This document shows, piece after piece, positions 63,172 through 64,000 of a DNA stretch of 64,000 nt (the first letter of the stretch is position 1; each line of letters opens with the position of its first letter). This stretch comes from Paradesertivirga sp966210515 (GTDB lineage Bacteria; Bacteroidota; Bacteroidia; Sphingobacteriales; Sphingobacteriaceae). The stretch lies in contig CBIHLM010000001.1 of assembly GCA_966210515.1 (NCBI GenBank), positions 124,001 to 188,000 of the forward strand. Reading direction: 5' to 3'. The position numbers were made by a program, and so were the translations under genes. Below the pieces are notes generated by a model that was given only the letters and a program-made list of their open reading frames with translations, had not been told where the DNA came from and searched no databases.

Positions 63172-64000
63172 ATCTGAGGGATCTTAACGCTTGTCATAAA
63201 AATATTATTTTCTCCATAAGTTTCCAGTAAATCAGTTCTGGCAAATAATAAATAAAGCCTTCTTTTGATGCTATCCAAACCAAATCCGGTTCCGCTGTTT
63301 GGTCTGACAGTATCCTTATCGTAGGGATTTTGAATGATCATCAGCAGATAATTCTGCACACACTTTGCGTCTATCGTTATGACAACTTCACCTGTGGTAT
63401 CGTATAATCCGAATTTGATAGCATTTTCTACAAGAGGCTGCAAAAGCATAGCGGGTAAAATTAACCCACCGCAACCTTCCTCCTGCCTGATTTCAGTTTT
63501 GAGCCGGTGTCCAAACCGTACTTTCTCAATATCTAAATACAATTGCAAATGTTGCAATTCTTCTTCCAGCGTAACAAATTCATTTTCTTCCTTACGCAAA
63601 GTCCCTCTAAGAAAATCCGATAGCTGGTAAATCATGGTACGGGCTTCATCTGGTCTTCTTCCGATAAGTGCACTTATTGAGTTTAAGCTGTTAAAAAGAA
63701 AATGTGGTTGTAATTGCTGGCGCAAATTATACAACTCAGCATCACGTGCCAGGCGTTCTGCATCAGATTTTCGCCGCTCGCTTTCTTTCTGTTCTTGCTG
63801 AGTATACCACAGCATGCTAATTAAAGCCATTCCGCTGATAACAAGAAAAGCAACACAAAACCTGATGATTAGAGATTTATCAATTACAGCTACATAAATA
63901 GAATCAACAATCAGCCCATCATTATAGGCTATCTTCAACAGCAGAAACCGAGTAATAAAAACAGCCAGCGCAGCAAGCAGAGCACACCACGCAGCAATAT
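63168..64000 (-). CDS. LytS-like sensor histidine kinase, partial (N-terminus outside window)
   Basis: The open frame runs past the right edge, so the 63938 start is not the true one. Visible: membrane helices near the edge and in DKSLIIRFCVAFLVISGM, then the LytS-type kinase domain with phospho-His in LQPHFLFNSLN, N box QPLVENAIKFGL and G box GFGLDSIKRRL. Partner of the LytTR regulator. Confidence 0.9.
   Translation of the reverse strand, partial: IAAWCALLAALAVFITRFLLLKIAYNDGLIVDSIYVAVIDKSLIIRFCVAFLVISGMALISMLWYTQQEQKESERRKSDAERLARDAELYNLRQQLQPHFLFNSLNSISALIGRRPDEARTMIYQLSDFLRGTLRKEENEFVTLEEELQHLQLYLDIEKVRFGHRLKTEIRQEEGCGGLILPAMLLQPLVENAIKFGLYDTTGEVVITIDAKCVQNYLLMIIQNPYDKDTVRPNSGTGFGLDSIKRRLYLLFARTDLLETYGENNIFMTSVKIPQI

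Overview
The window is a chromosomal segment from a Bacteroidota bacterium, most likely Sphingobacteriaceae (Pedobacter-like). Evidence: AT-rich DNA, TonB receptors with carboxypeptidase-regulatory-like N-termini, many SPII lipoproteins, a parA-parB-DUF5683-dapB-lepB block, rpmB-rpmG-DUF4295-ftsY order, bshC, and a TAnnTTTG-type promoter element. The genus assignment is an inference.

Layout. 1-11 kb is a heavy-metal region: a minus-strand copper set (19-Cys Csp, CopB-type ATPase, DUF3347 lipoprotein, haem-binding protein, and a multicopper oxidase running off the left edge), an MFS transporter, a Zn/Cd-type P1B ATPase and a TonB receptor. 11-14.6 kb holds an SNF2 helicase whose frame breaks exactly at a C CCA AAA heptamer. 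15.9-22 kb is a four-gene minus-strand unit (DUF4856, imelysin, HTTM membrane protein, TonB receptor) that looks like an iron or haem uptake system with an internal terminator. 22-25 kb has a small lipoprotein and an ArsR/AHSA1/hydrolase operon with twin palindromic operators. 25-27.8 kb has a multi-PAS protein that lacks a kinase ATPase domain, flanked by ~40-bp degenerate repeats, then tRNA-His. 28-34 kb is housekeeping (rnhA, fbp, phosphoesterase, trmN6-like, VOC, purL). 34-38.3 kb is the acetate operon (DUF485, actP, acs).

38.6-48.9 kb is more accessory: a channel with an odd pore motif, DUF2254, a decayed ASCH gene, a Bcr/CflA pump, divergent secreted pectate lyase and DUF6298 beta-helix genes, and two pseudogene remnants. 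49-64 kb returns to core genes: rpmB, rpmG, DUF4295, ftsY, a RelE/ParE-like toxin pair, rimO, bshC, an Ldh-family enzyme, a FAD/Rieske oxidoreductase, then lepB, dapB, DUF5683, parB and parA on the minus strand, an FMN reductase, and a LytTR regulator with its LytS-like kinase running off the right edge.

No CRISPR array, rRNA, transposase or prophage was seen. The points most worth a second look are the HTTM-imelysin operon, the helicase frameshift, the kinase-less PAS protein, the channel with a TVGTE filter and the CopB with SEHY in place of SEHP.
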